Positions 1-10,682 of a stretch of DNA of 64,000 nt are shown here, piece after piece (the stretch's first letter is position 1; every line of letters starts with the position of its first letter). Where the stretch lies: the NCBI GenBank assembly GCA_031216915.1, contig CM062294.1:32875128-32939127 (forward strand), in the 5' to 3' direction. The position numbers and the translations under genes are program-made. This DNA comes from Pictodentalium vernedei (Eukaryota; Mollusca; Scaphopoda; Dentaliida; Dentaliidae). A model generated the notes under the pieces. The model was given only the letters and a program-made list of their open reading frames with translations. It did no database searches and was not told the DNA's origin.

Positions 1-170
1 ACCCTTTACCTAACAAATTGCCCGCATCCGCCCGCGTAATATGCAAATTCAGCAGTTGAAAAAATATTATTTTTCAAAAAATTTCAACAAAACCATATCA
101 TGTGACCCCTCGTTGGAACGAGGGGTCACATGATATGGTTTTGTTGAAATTTTTTGAAAAACTGATGTTA
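1..170. mobile_element. TTAA-A MITE, cut by window edge
   Basis: The window opens inside the left end (ACCCTTTACCTAAC) of a family A MITE. A long inverted repeat follows at about 64-163. Its arms include AACCATATCATGTGACCCC and meet at TTGGAACGAGGGG. The usual right end (GTTGGGTAAAGGG plus TTAA) is missing, and unrelated sequence takes over near 165. No protein is encoded. Confidence 0.8.
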
Positions 171-405
171 TTTTGGATAAGGATTTAAAACTAATGAATT
201 GAATGGCACTAGATCACTGTAGCGTGAACAAGTGCAGAAAGTTTCTTAGCTGTACCATTTTAATGTGGGAGTTATTCTTGTTGCGGCTTTGGCCTTTTAA
301 AAGCTAAAAAGTGCTGAAACTTCCATTGACGTAAAAACATCAAAAATGTTAATAAATCAAAAAACTAAAAACAGCTATCTCCTCATTTTGTTTTAGCTAT
401 ACAAC
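163..405. repeat. Dispersed repeat, copy 1
   Basis: This stretch is alignable by eye to 1537-1775. Shared pieces include TTTTTGGATAA-like starts, GCATGAACAAG/GCGTGAACAAG, a GAGTTATTC block, and CTTTTAAAA followed by AAGTGCT and a run of A-rich words. It is a diverged direct repeat of unknown class with no open frame of note. Confidence 0.5.
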
Positions 406-429
406 ATACTAAAATTTAATAAGAATCTG

Positions 430-808
430 ATGGGGGTGTGGTGGCATTGTGGTAGCCGGTTCTCGTCAAATCACCGAAGTTAAGCAATATCAAGCCTGTT
501 TAGTCCTTGGATTTGTGGATGTCTTCGTAATCGATTCGAACTCCTGCTTGTGTCCTTGGGCAAGGCACTGCACCCCGATTGTCCACATGGGGGCACGATG
601 ACGCTGTGTACTAAGGCATACTGCACGTCATCAACCAATCTAACCCTGTCTGTGCTGCAGTGCAGAGTTACAATGTTGGGAGACTGGCAGCTTCTCATCA
701 TTGCTCACTGGTTCTCTCCGGGTGCTCTGGCTTCCTCCACTGGTAAAACTGTCACCGACACGACATGACCTTGGCTGTTATTGTGTCGTTAAACCCTAAT
801 AAATTATT
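430..808 (+). mobile_element. 5S-rRNA-derived SINE
   Basis: The head (about 430-515) resembles 5S rRNA: TTCTCGTCAAATCACCGAAG, TTAAGCAA, then CCTTGGATTTGTGG where 5S has TTGGATGGGAGACC. The body has the GTGTCCTTGGGCAAGGCACT block and a block around CATACTGCACGTCATC. The tail ends AACCCTAATAAATT. Imperfect flanking repeats (AATAAGAAT left, ATTAAGAAT right) look like a target-site duplication. This is SINE3-type in its head, with internal pol III promoter elements. It is diverged and non-coding. Confidence 0.8.
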
Positions 809-839
809 AAGAATATGACATCATTTAATTATATATAAG

Positions 840-1085
840 GGAAAACTTTGTCCGGACCAGAACTTTTTTGTCTTTTGACCTAGACCTTAGATATTTGGCA
901 TGTTGATGTATCACCATGAGCCGGTGTATCGCGTATCATAGTGACCTTCAGGTGACCTTGACCTTTGACCTGAAGGTCAGATTTATGTGCTTTTTTAAGG
1001 GAAACTTTGTCCGGACCAGAACTTTTTTTGTCTTTTGAGTCAGGCCTTAGATATTTGGTATGGTTGTCAATATTATTCATGTATA
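840..1085. repeat. Dispersed CTTTGTCCGGACCAGAAC repeat, two units
   Basis: Two direct copies of a unit that starts AAGGGAAA(A)CTTTGTCCGG and continues ACCAGAACTTTTTTTGTCTTTTGA and CCTTAGATATTTGG, about 165 bp apart. TGACCTTGACCTTTGACCTG lies between them. Similar repeats are common in marine invertebrate genomes, from general knowledge. No gene is seen. Confidence 0.6.
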
Positions 1086-1273
1086 TATAATTTGCAGTGC
1101 ATTAAATAGAAATGAAGGGGAGACATATGTTTTAGTGTGCTAAAACAGTTTCTAGTTTTTAATGATGTTGACCTCAATAATGTCACCCTAAATTTGTCCA
1201 TAACTGTTAGGATTTCCCCAAGCCGTTACTGAATTTATAGATCTGTAATACAGGCATTGGTATTAACTCTTAA

Positions 1274-1507
1274 CCCTCTCAGTATTTTCTAGATATTTTT
1301 CATCAAGTCTAGTCATGGCTGCTTTAAAGCAGCCATGACTAGATTTGATGAAAAGTCAATTTAAAGGTACCACAAGAAACCATTTGTGAAAAAATCCACT
1401 CCATTTACAGGGAGAAAATAGGATTAAATATGCACAAATTATACTTATTTTAGACACAAGAGAAACCCTGTGCTGGGCAAGAATATCTGCCAGTAGCATG
1501 CAAAGAG
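1274..1507. mobile_element. TTAA-flanked palindromic MITE (single copy)
   Basis: TTAA at 1270-1273 is followed by CCCTCTCAG. The right side ends GCAAAGAG and TTAA at 1508-1511. A palindrome lies at about 1302-1351, with arms around CATCAAGTCTAGTCATGGCTG and an AAA centre. The ends match other TTAA MITEs here only loosely, so family assignment is open. Confidence 0.5.
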
Positions 1508-1511
1508 TTAA

Positions 1512-2323
1512 AAGAGTAAGAAAAAAATGTTAATACTGACAATGTTTTTGGATAAAGGCTGAAATTTTAAATTATCAAAATGGTGTGCACAAGATCGCAC
1601 AAGCATGAACAAGGTCATGAAGTTTTGTAGCTGCAGATACAGTAATGAGAGAGTTATTCATGTCACCACTTGTCATTTTGAGCTTTTAAAATCTACAAAG
1701 TGCTAAAACTTCAATGACGCAAAAAATATCAAAAAATGGGGATAAATCACAAAACAGAAAACCCCAGCTATTTCAGGGGTGGGGGGGGGTGGGAGTTGGC
1801 CCAAAACTTCCAGATACAGGGTAGGGGTGGGTGGGTCCATTGGCCCGGAAAAAACGTGGAAATCGCACAAATTGCAAATTTTTTCCTGCACTTGAATTCC
1901 TTCAAAGAATGACGTTCTTATGCCTTTAAGATGATTCAGGGTGATGAATAGAGTATTTTAAACATGTTTGGGAGAGAATGTGGGGTATAGACAAGCTCAG
2001 AAGAGTCAAAATGTTCTCAGTGAAGATTCGCAAATTCGACAACTGAAGTGAACATTAGAAACATTCACATACACTGATCAAATTTGAATAATCTGCAATT
2101 GAGTTTTGTTGTGAACAATTTTTTTCAATTCATCCAAACTGACTCATGTAGAATTACCCCACTGAATTCAGCTATTAATATACTTCAACAAAATATGTCT
2201 TTGCTATATAGTATTTAGAACCAACTCATTTGAGTTTGCCTAATCCCACAGCTCATCTCTCCACATGCAAAAAGCAAAAACTATCATTTTCATTTTGATC
2301 AGTTTATATAAAATGTAAACTTA
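1512..2323. repeat. No gene seen; dispersed repeat copy 2 and G-rich tract
   Basis: 1537-1775 is the second copy of the repeat at 163-405. 1775-1890 is a G/GGTGGGG-rich stretch resembling 3080-3240. The rest (1890-2323) is AT-rich sequence with no repeat partner or exon signal that I can recognise. Confidence 0.5.
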
Positions 2324-2779
2324 CCGTATTTACTCTATGTATTGGGACAGCTAAAAATAATTATTTTCACAGGTGTCCCAATTCTTAGAAAATGGGGGAA
2401 AGAACAGAGCCTGGTCTTGATTTGATGCTGACTAAAGTTATGTGTGATTCATTTTCCATCACTATATACGAAAATTGCCATCCAATTTTTTTTATATTTT
2501 CATTTTTTGCTTCCAAAACATAGCTTATGATCCCTCATTGGAACGAGCGCATTGCGCACGTTCCAATGAGGGATCATAAGCTATGTTTTGGAAGTGAAAA
2601 ATGAAAATTTTTAGTTACTCAAGAATTTTTTTTATGAGTGTCGTCTGCTACTAGCGACAGGCCAACTGGAAACAAATTTCCTGAATGTCACAAACATTGG
2701 AGCATAAAAAAAATATAGTTTTCTGGAAAAAATGTGTGTCCCAAATAATAGAGTGTCCCAATACATAGAGTAAATACAG
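2324..2779. mobile_element. TA-C MITE, copy 1
   Basis: Terminal inverted repeats start CCGTATTTACTCTATG (left) and end CATAGAGTAAATACAG (right), flanked by TA on both sides (2322-2323, 2780-2781). The centre is a long palindrome around AACATAGCTTATGATCCCTC meeting near GCGCATTGCGC. The same element is at 16150 and 45377. The TA target and short ends suggest the Tc1/mariner-pogo group. It is non-autonomous, with no transposase. Confidence 0.85.
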
Positions 2780-2781
2780 TA

Positions 2782-3470
2782 ACTAAAATCAACAAAAACA
2801 TATTCAACCATGACTTGGTTAAGAAGTTAACTCTATGAAAAAATTAAGATATTTGTAAATCGAAAATGTTGTGATAAAATAAAACCTTGAATATAAAATA
2901 AAACATGGAAAAATAAACTGAATCTCTTCAAAATCAACAAAAATGAAACAATCGTATATCTCAAACAGTTTATATAGCATTGAGGGAACATGCATCCTTA
3001 TGAGTTTCATCACAATAGCATAGAAAGCGGACCATGATAATTTGCCAGGTTTCAGCAGTGTTTTGAGCTCTAGAATGAGATATGGGGGGTGGGTCCCCTT
3101 GGGAGAGGTGGACAAAATTTACAGGTTTCGGGTGGTGGGTCCCCAGGAGGCGGACAATTTTTTTTAGACCCTATGTCTGCAAATTTTTTCCAGACACAAC
3201 CCCCCCCCCCCACCCCCCCCCCCCCTTTGACTTCTGGCTATTTCCTAATTTTTTGTTCTGTATGTTGACGTCTATAACGTTTCCTTCAATTCGGCCGTAA
3301 CCAGTATCCCATACTTCCTTATCCCCCGTTTTGTCAATAGTGCCATTAGGCTTCTATATAGTTCCTCTCCCCCTCCCCCCTTATTAGGAACTTAGGAATT
3401 TTAACCATCCCTCCTGCATTTCCATTCAGTTTAGAGACTATTTGTCATACCTCATCTACTTTTTATTTCA
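2782..3470. other. No gene seen; homopolymer C/G tracts
   Basis: AT-rich sequence up to 3080, then a GGTGGGTCCCC-rich stretch and a nearly pure C tract at about 3199-3226. It resembles 1780-1890 in composition. No supported exon or element boundary was found. Confidence 0.5.
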
Positions 3471-3480
3471 TTGAATACAG

Positions 3481-3799
3481 AGAGGTCCTCGGTTCGAATC
3501 CCTCCTGCGGCAATCGCGTTGTGTCCTTGGGCAAGACACTTCATCTCCACTGCCCAAGTGGGGCACGATGACGCCATGTACTAAGGCGTACTGCACGTCG
3601 ATGGTACACTTGTCTTCAACCAATCTAACCCTGCCTGTGCTGCAGTGCGGAGTTATGATGTTGGTGAGCTGGCAGCTGCTCGGTGGTTCTCACCGGGTAC
3701 TCCGGCTTCCTCCACCCGTAAAACTGTCGTGGTCATGATTAGCCATTGTGCATAAATATGTGACTTTAAACATCAATAAATAAATAAATAAATAAATAA
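3481..3799 (+). mobile_element. tRNA-type SINE, 5'-truncated
   Basis: The copy begins around GAGGTCCTCGGTTCGAATCC, a B-box, so most of the tRNA-like head is missing. The shared body follows (TTGTGTCCTTGGGCAAGACA, then the ACTAAGGCGTACTGCACGTC block). The tail carries ATTAGCCATTGTGCATAA and ends in (AATA)n. Truncation at the 5' side fits LINE-driven retroposition. Confidence 0.8.
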
Positions 3800-4076
3800 T
3801 ATTTCATTGAATACAGAGTTCAATCAATTTTCTGCAACCCCTTTTTTACTCTCTTGTGGTTACTGAGGCCTCATTGCTAATCATTCAGCTTTTCCCAGTG
3901 CTTGACTGATTCTGATGCTATTTGGTCTTTATCGTCTGCATTTCTGCAACTACTTTAATACTCCTTTGCTTCTTTTATTTGCCCATTTTCAAAATACATG
4001 TTCACTGGTCTTTCTTATCATCCTAATAAGATTGCACCTTCCTCCATGAATCACTATCTGTGAGGATATAATTGAT
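3800..4076. other. No gene seen
   Basis: Unremarkable AT-rich sequence between a SINE tail and the TA of the next element. No repeat partner in the window was recognised. Confidence 0.5.
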
Positions 4077-4089
4077 TACAGTAAAACCT

Positions 4090-5215
4090 GTCTTGAGAGA
4101 CCACATATACCATGCACCGATTGGTTTTACTCTATAATGGGCCTGTTATGGGAGACCACCTGTCTTGAGAGACCACTGTCTTGAGAGACCACATCTATCA
4201 GGCACCGATTGGTTTTACTCTGTAATGGACCTGCTATGGGAGACCACCTGTCTTGAGAGACCACATATACCAGGCACCGATTGGTTTTACTCTATAATGG
4301 ACCTGCTATGGGAGACCACCTGTCTTGAGAGACCACATATACCAGGCACCGATTGGTTTTACTCTGTAATGGGCCTGCTATGGGAGACCACCTGTCTTGA
4401 GAGACCACATATACCAGGCACCGATTGGTTTTACTCTGTAATGGACCTGCTATGGGAGACCACCTGTCTTGAGAGACCACATATACCAGGCACCGATTGG
4501 TTTTACTCTGTAATGGACCTGCTATGGGAGACCACTGTCTTGAGAGACCACATATACCAGGCACCGATTGGTTTTACTCTGTAATGGACCTGCTATGGGA
4601 GACCACCTGTCTTGAGAGACCACATATACCAGGCACCGATTGGTTTTACTCTGTAATGGACCTGCTATGGGAGACCACTGTCTTGAGAGACCACATATAC
4701 CAGGCACCAATTGGTTTTACTCTGTAATGGACCTGCTATGGGAGACCACCTGCCTTGAGAGACCACATATACCAGGCACCGATTGGTTTTACTCTGTAAT
4801 GGACCTGCTATGGGAGACCACCTGCCTTGAGAGACCACATATACCAGGCACTGATTGTTTTTACTCTGTAATGGACCTGCTATGGGAGACCACCTGTCTT
4901 GAGAGACCACATATACCAGGCACCGATTGGTTTTACTCTGTAATGGACCTGCTATGGGAAACCACCTGTCTTGAGAGACCACATATACCAGGCACCGATT
5001 GGTTTTACTCTGTAATGACCTGCTATGGGAGACCACCTGTCTTGAGAGACCACATATACCAGGCACCGATTGGTTTTACTCTGTAATGGACCTGCTATGG
5101 GAGACTACCTGTCTTGAGAGACCACATATACCAGGCACCGATTGGTTTTACTCTGTAATGGACCTGCTATGGGAGACCACCTGTCCTGAGAGACCACTGT
5201 GACCTGGTACCAACT
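4090..5215. repeat. 72-bp minisatellite, about 15 copies
   Basis: The unit reads CCTGTCTTGAGAGACCACAT, then ATACCAGGCACCGATTGG, then TTTTACTCTGTAATGGACCT and GCTATGGGAGACCA. Units are very similar, with scattered small deletions (near 4180, 4530, 4680 and 5018). Each unit contains the inner part of the host element's own terminal repeat. Confidence 0.9.
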
Positions 5216-5507
5216 TGTAATTTTATGCCATAATAGACCTGTCTTGAGAGACCGCCCCTTTGAAAACTGAAACCATGACAAAAACTTTTTACATGTTCTG
5301 GAATTGGAAAATCCATTGTGGTTATACTAACATAATTAAAAGTATTAAAAGCTCTTAATTGGGATTCAATTGCTAACTCATTAAAGATGGAGATGTTTTT
5401 ATAAGACCCCTGTGAAAAGATTAGGATTATTGCTGAATAAACAATTTCATACATACCTGAAATGTGACAGATAGGAATAAAAATAAATTTGTGTTGAAAA
5501 TCTGTTT

Positions 5508-5636
5508 GTAACAAATTGAAATGGACTGTTATAAAAATTATAAAAATAAATTAGTGTTGAAAATCTTCAATGAAGATTTTCAGCACTAATTTATTTTTAT
5601 AATTTTTATAACAGTCCATTTCAATTTGTTACAGAA
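5508..5636. repeat. Large palindrome inside pogo-like MITE
   Basis: Inverted arms of about 60 bp (TGTAACAAATTGAAATGGAC to GTTGAAAATCTT and its complement) with a tiny CAATG-type centre. It would form a long hairpin. Its core is not seen in other families in this window. Confidence 0.8.
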
Positions 5637-5817
5637 ACTTAATAAAAAAGAACAACTACAAAGTAATTACAAAAATCTATTCTTTTCATTTCTGAATTTT
5701 GTGGTTGGTTATTCACTGACTTGAGAAAACCTGAAACCTGTTATGAGAGACCACCTGTCTTGAGAGACCACTTTTGTGTGGCCCTAAGGGCGGTCTCTCA
5801 AGACAGGTTCTACTGTA

Positions 5818-6015
5818 CCGTATTTAAAATTCCATTCTTATTTTCCCCAAATTTGCATGTTTATTAAAGATTCTTGTGAATGATAATTCTGCTTCCTCTA
5901 AACCAAGTTCTGTTCCTGGTTGAAATATTTTATTCTACGTAGAAGAAAATTATTTCTAATTTCTGTTTGCATGCCAAAATTGCTGTACTTAAATCTCTTA
6001 GTACCCCCCCCCCCC
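5818..6015. other. No gene seen; poly-C tract
   Basis: AT-rich sequence ending in an almost pure C run at about 6004-6022, followed by CTCTCTCTGAGG. Confidence 0.5.
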
Positions 6016-6083
6016 CCCCCCCCTCTCTCTGAGGTCAACAGTTCAAGTAGCAAGTTTTCCCCATCATGCAACTGGGAACTTAA

Positions 6084-6326
6084 CCCTTTACCTATCACGA
6101 AAAGCAGACGACACTTGCAAGCAAAATTCTTGAATAACTATTTTTTTCCATTTTTGACATCAAAAACATAGCTTATGACCCCCTTATTGGAATGAGCTTG
6201 ATGAGCTCATTCCAATGAGGGTTCATAAACTGTGTTTTTGAGACAAAAAAATGAAAAATAATTAAAACTGAATGGTAATTTTTGTGAATTAGTGCTGGCC
6301 GGCTTCGCTGTTACATTAGGTAAAAG
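6084..6326. mobile_element. TTAA-B MITE inserted in a D-family relic
   Basis: TTAA (6080-6083) CCCTTTACCTATC on the left and ACATTAGGTAAAAG plus TTAA (6327-6330) on the right. The internal palindrome is of the CATAGCTTATGACCCC type. The flanks are D-family sequence: CATCATGCAACTGGGAAC on the left, CCAATTTAATCTTGTTTGAC on the right. Family D normally has a TTAA at exactly this point, so B landed in D. The D relic runs roughly 6030-6380. Confidence 0.85.
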
Positions 6327-6584
6327 TTAACCAATTTAATCTTGTTTGACAGAGCTTGTGACATTAGCATGCTGAGGGTTAATTTTGGTTTCTTTAAAAA
6401 TAACTACACTCAGACTAAAATTTCTGGCTTTACAGTTTAAGTTCTATTTTCAATAAAATATTCTTCTGTCTTTTTCACAATATTTCAACCAAAATAGTTA
6501 AAAAAAATATTAAGAACATTTTTCATTTCAATGCAAAGACCTTTTTATTGTGAACATTGAATTTAATGAACTTTGGCTCATTAT

Positions 6585-7915
6585 ACCCCCCCCCCCCCCT
6601 CCCGCAAACAAAGTTCAAAGTTTGGGGGGGGGGGGGGTATATAGGAATCACTCGGTCTGTCCGTCCGTCCATCTGTCCATCCGTCCATTCATCCGTCCGG
6701 GCCAACATTGGGGGTTTAGGGAATATTATTATTAGGGGCTACCTCCAAATTAAGGTAGTGTTAGGGTTAGGAGTGGGGTGGGGTGGGGTTAGTGGTAGCT
6801 CCAGAGTAGGGCTTAAGGTTGGGGGAGGGTTAGGTCCCAGGTGGGGGGGTAGGGTTGGGGTCAGTGGTGGGGTTTTAGTTTTAGTAGCCCCTAAACCGAA
6901 AAATAGATCCTAATCCTATTGGTTTGGCTAGGGTGGGGTTGGGTCAGGGGTGGGGTGGGGTTAGGGGTAGGGGTAGCCCCAGAGTAGGGCTTAAGGTTGT
7001 GGGTTAGGTCCCGGGGTGGGTGGGGGTTAGGGTCAGGGGTGGGCTCTTAGGGTTTAGGGTCAGGGTGGGGTAGGGTTAGGGTTAGGGTGTGGTTTTGGGT
7101 GGAGGGGTGGGGTTAGGGTTAAATATAAGTTCTAGGGTGGAGGGGGTGGGGTTCTGGGTAAAATAAGGTTTTGGACTTACAAAATGTTTTTTGGTAGCCC
7201 ATAAACCCGAAATGTTGAAACGTCCGTCCGTCTGGGCCAACATTGGGGGTTTAGGGGATATTATTATTAGGGGCTACCTCCAAATTAAGGTAGTGTTAGG
7301 GTTAGGAGTGGAGTGGGGTTAGGGTTAGGGGTAGCCCCAGAGTAGGGCTTAAGGTTGTGGAGGGTTAGGTCCCAGTGGGGTTAGGGATGGGGTCAGGGGT
7401 GGGGTTTTAGTTTTAGTAGCCCCCAAACTGAAAAATAGCTCCTAATCCTATTGGTTTGGCTAGGGTGGGGTTGGGTCAGGGGTGGGTGGGGGTTAGGGGT
7501 AGGGGTAGCCCCAGAGTAGTGCTTAAGGTTGGGGGTAGGTCTCAGGGGTGGGTGGGGGTTAGGCGTTTAGGGTCAGGGTGGGGTAGGGTTAGGGTGTGGT
7601 TTTTGGGTGGATGGGTGGGGTTAGGATTAAATATAAGTTCTAGGGTGGAGGGGATGGGGTTCTGGGTAAAATAAGGTTTTGGACATACAAAATGTTTTTT
7701 TGGTAGCCCATAAACCCGAAATGTTGGAGCGTCCGTCTGTCCGTCTGTCCATCCTTATAAGTGTAACTCCTCCTAAACCATTTGAAGAATTTTCATGTAA
7801 CTTTACACAATGGAAGAACTCCATATGAAGATGTGCATGAAGCAATATAATTCCGTTCTGACAGGCGCAGGGGGTATCACTTTGTGAGCTTGCTCACAGC
7901 ACCTCTAGTTTTTAC
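6585..7915. repeat. G-rich (TTAGGG-like) 535-bp direct duplication with (GTCC)n ends
   Basis: A poly-C and poly-G pair (6587-6637) leads into GTCCGTCCGTCC repeats. Two copies of a 535-bp unit then start with GCCAACATTGGGGGTTTAGG (6701 and 7236). Each is full of GGTTAGGG, GGGGTAGGG and GTAGCCCC words and ends with TGGTAGCCCATAAACCCGAA. After the second copy come GTCCGTCTGTCC and a unique-looking tail ending CACAGCACCTCTAG. The top strand is G-rich enough to form quadruplexes. Open frames here are compositional artefacts. Confidence 0.8.
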
Positions 7916-8206
7916 AGTTATGCAATTTCTGGGTCATGTTTTCTGATCCAACTATTTTCTACTGTGCTTTATGATGGGATTGCATGGTAAAAATACACCA
8001 CCAGTAATAGTGCTTTGAGAAGTGGTATTCATATTCTTTCAGTGTGAGAGATTCAAGTTTGTTCACAGAATGTTTCTTGTTTATGTTCTAATATGAAGAG
8101 ATTGCATGATACATGCAAAAAATAAAGGTTTTTCATGGGTCTTCTTTGCACAAACGTTTTCTTGTATAAACTTATATTAAGTTTCAATAAATTGCACCTG
8201 TCATTA
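7916..8206. other. No gene seen
   Basis: AT-rich sequence with no recognised repeat or exon. Confidence 0.5.
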
Positions 8207-8208
8207 CA

Positions 8209-8522
8209 CAGTTAAAACTAGAAGTCCTGTCATGAAATGTGCACAAATAGCATGGCTAACTGCGTGTTAATCTACGCGTTATAACCATAGTAAGGCTATC
8301 AAATTCTGTACATATGGCCTGTGCACAAGCAATGTTTCAGCCAATGTACCTCCGGGTAATCCGGAGGTCCATTGGCAGAAACATTGCCTGCATTTGCTAT
8401 GAATAATCAGGAGAATATGCCGTGCTTTGGATGCCATTCGATATGGCAATTGCGCGCAATTCCTACGCGCAATTAAGCCTAGATAAGCGCACAATTTGGG
8501 ACAGGACTTCTAGTTTTAACTG
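8209..8522. mobile_element. TA-M MITE, copy 1
   Basis: Ends are CAGTTAAAACTAGAAGTCCT and AGGACTTCTAGTTTTAACTG, with TA after the right end (8523-8524) and TA just outside the left (8205-8206, two extra bases). The internal hairpin is CAGCCAATGTACCTCCGGGT with a near-complement. A TTAA lies in AATTAAGCCTAGATAAGC; this is the empty site used by a B element in the copy at 15252. It is mariner-like by TA target, with no transposase. Confidence 0.85.
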
Positions 8523-8524
8523 TA

Positions 8525-9032
8525 GAACAAGTGAATTGGTGTATGTCAAACAGACTACTCATTTGCAGGTGATGAAATTTCAGTAGAAACGATTGCTCAA
8601 ACTTTATATCTCTCCCCACTTACTGTTGTTTCAATTCTCAGTGCCAGAGCACCTGTTAAGTGTTGTATTATGAGTGAGAAGGCTTTGACTCTATTTTAAG
8701 TTTTTAAGTGTTAATATAATGTTGATGATTTCATTCGAGTTCCTGATGTTATTTAATATAAAACAAGTTGAGTAAATTTAATTTCGAATGAGCGTTAGCA
8801 AGTTTTAAAGTAATCAATATCAATAGCAATGAGGCGTGGGATCCTGTTTATCATCAAAATTTTCTATTAGGTGTTATTAAAGAAATTACCAGAAACAGTT
8901 GACGCATTTCTTCATGAAAAATTAAAATTACCAATCTATGCTGACTGTTTAGCAGCACACACAAAACATGTATTTGTCATTCAATTCAGATGAATGCAGA
9001 AAAAACACGTTTCACTAACATTAAAATATTTA
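8525..9032. other. No gene seen
   Basis: AT-rich stretch between an M and an E element, with no recognised partner in the window. Confidence 0.5.
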
Positions 9033-9351
9033 CTGGTTGGGTGTTAGATGACTGCAGTATTGAAAAGTACTGGAAGCTACTGTAGTGGCTTTACACTGTA
9101 TGCATTAGCTTGAAGTTCGCTCAGCAGTTGAACAAAGAATGTTCTATGAAACTGTTTTATTACAATTTATAAATAATTTATTTATTACAATTTGTTGGAG
9201 AGTGCCAACAGGCACTCTCCAACAAATTGTAAAAAATAAATTATTAAGAAAATCTTCCAAAATAAGGTACCTCTTGCTAGTGGCAATAGAATTTGTGCAA
9301 AAGTCCACATATTACAAATTGCCTTTGCAAATTAATTTGGCACTCAACCAG
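9033..9351. mobile_element. TTAA-E MITE, diverged copy
   Basis: CTGGTTGGGTGTTAGATG on the left and TTTGGCACTCAACCAG on the right, flanked by decayed target sites (TTTA, TTCA). The core hairpin is TTGGAGAGTGCC-AACA-GGCACTCTCCAA within AATTTGTT/AACAAATT arms. Inner arms contain AGTACTGGAAGCTACTGTAG and GTGGCTTTACACTGTATGCA, shared with other E copies. Confidence 0.75.
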
Positions 9352-9450
9352 TTCATTCCATTTAGTATGATTGATTCCAATATTGGATTTATGGCAATAA
9401 TATTCCTTCAGTAAATTTTCATTTTAAACACAAATTTAAATGATTTAAAG

Positions 9451-9812
9451 GGAGCATGGGTGGCTCAGTGGTTACAGCATTGGACTTTAAACCAAAAGGT
9501 CCCCAGTTTGATCCCTGCCAGGGGTAACTGCATCATGTGTCCTTGGGAAAGCCACTTCATCCCGGTTGCCCACGTGGGGACATGGAGGCAGGGTTTTCTG
9601 ACATGTGCTGCATGCCAATGATGCACTTGTCTTCTAACAATACTAACCCTGCTTGTGCAGAATTAGGATGTTGGCAAGTCTGACAGTTGCTTGCTTATGC
9701 ATCATGGTTCTCTCCATTAGTCCAGCTTCCTCCACCCATAAAACTGTCTGACATGAGGTGACACTGGCTGTCAAAAGGGCCATTAAACCCCAATAAATAA
9801 ATAAATAATTTA
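9451..9812 (+). mobile_element. tRNA-type SINE
   Basis: A-box-like TGGCTCAGTGGTTACAGC and B-box-like AGTTTGATCCC are spaced as in a tRNA gene. The body TGTGTCCTTGGGAAAGCCAC follows. This copy has the alternative tail (GAGGTGACACTGGCTGTC, then CATTAAACCCCAATAAATA) rather than the ATTAGCCATTGTG tail. It is non-coding and mobilised in trans. Confidence 0.85.
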
Positions 9813-10033
9813 CTGTCTGACAAGTTAGCTCAGCAGACAGGTAAATCATCTCACATCAATAGTATTTTGGCTGCCAGGAGCCTGGTTGCTCAGTGGTAGA
9901 CTACTAAACTTCTATGCTACAGGTCCCGGGTTCAATCCCCGACTGGGACGACCTGCATTGTGTCCTTGAGCAAGGCACTTTATCCAGGTTGCCTACATGG
10001 GTGCATGATGATGCCATATACTAAGGCATACTG

Positions 10034-10214
10034 AGGAGACGTCTTATAAAAGCTAAAAGCTTACTGCTGAATGTTTTCAACAAATCTCGTTCTTGACTCA
10101 TTACTTTAATGCATACCATTGTACTGCTCACTCTGATTGACAATCATGTTGTTGTTTATTATATGTATGCATCATACTTTTTCATGAATAAATTTTGTTT
10201 AAATTAAATTAAAT
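10034..10214 (+). mobile_element. Short retroposed fragment (LINE- or SINE-like 3' end)
   Basis: It is flanked by a 12-bp near-perfect duplication of SINE sequence (TAAGGCATACTG before, TAAGGCATATTG after). The right end is AAATTAAATTAAATTAA, a short tandem tail as left by LINE machinery. No coding potential, and the source family is not recognised. Confidence 0.65.
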
Positions 10215-10282
10215 TAAGGCATATTGCACGTCGATGGTGCACATGTCTTCAGCTGCTGTAACCCTGCTTGAGCAGAGCTTAA

Positions 10283-10525
10283 CTGGTAGAGTGCTGGAAG
10301 CCCTATTTTGGGCTTTACTAAAAGTGACAGACAATAACTGTCTATAGCTACATTCTGCCTGAGGAAGCCTTTATTGTCCCTGATATGAATCAGATTTTTT
10401 ATACAATACCTTGCTCTCTGACATTTAATTGGATAGTGCCTATAAGGCACTATCCAATTAAATGTAATAGAGCAGTATATGATGAGCTTTGATTTGTTGT
10501 CAGAAAAAACTCAGCACTTTACCAG
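10283..10525. mobile_element. TTAA-E2 MITE inserted in SINE
   Basis: TTAA (10279-10282) CTGGTAGAGTGCTGGAAGCC on the left and CAGCACTTTACCAG TTAA (10526-10529) on the right. The palindromic core is ATTTAATTGGATAGTGCC meeting GGCACTATCCAATTAAAT. It interrupts the SINE body at 9879-10682. Confidence 0.85.
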
Positions 10526-10682
10526 TTAAACAGAATTAGAATTTTGAGGAGCTGACAGTTGCTTGTCGATGCTCAGTGGTTCTCTCTGGGTACTCCGGCT
10601 TCTTCCTCCAGTGAAGCTGTCACGGTCACAATTAGCCATTGTGCATAAGTATGTGACCTTAAACACCAATAAATTAATGAAT

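Larger units (their letters stand above)
4079..5815. mobile_element. TA-flanked pogo-like MITE carrying a 72-bp minisatellite
   Basis: The left end is CAGTAAAACCTGTCTTGAGA and the right end is TCTCAAGACAGGTTCTACTG. Both are flanked by TA (4077-4078, 5816-5817). CAGT(A/G)(A/G)AACCT-type ends with a TA target resemble pogo/Tigger MITEs. Most of the left half is the 72-bp array listed separately. The right half holds a near-perfect palindrome (5508-5636). There is no transposase; open frames in the array come from the 72-bp (24-codon) period. Confidence 0.75.
9879..10682 (+). mobile_element. tRNA-type SINE split by two later insertions
   Basis: The head GGAGCCTGGTTGCTCAGTGG has a B-box GGGTTCAATCC and uses a tRNA-like sequence different from the copy at 9451. 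The body is interrupted at 10034-10214 by a retro-insert and at 10283-10525 by an E MITE. It then resumes at CAGAATTAGAATTTTGAGGA and ends with ATTAGCCATTGTGCATAAGT and ACACCAATAAATTAATGAAT. Confidence 0.85.

Noticed and set aside
1703..1891. Proline-rich minus-strand frame
   Set aside because: Produced by the G-rich tract; no supporting signal.
4165..5202. Overlapping open frames on both strands with repeated peptide units
   Set aside because: They arise from the 72-bp (24-codon) minisatellite, are open in several frames and on both strands, and break wherever a unit has a small deletion.
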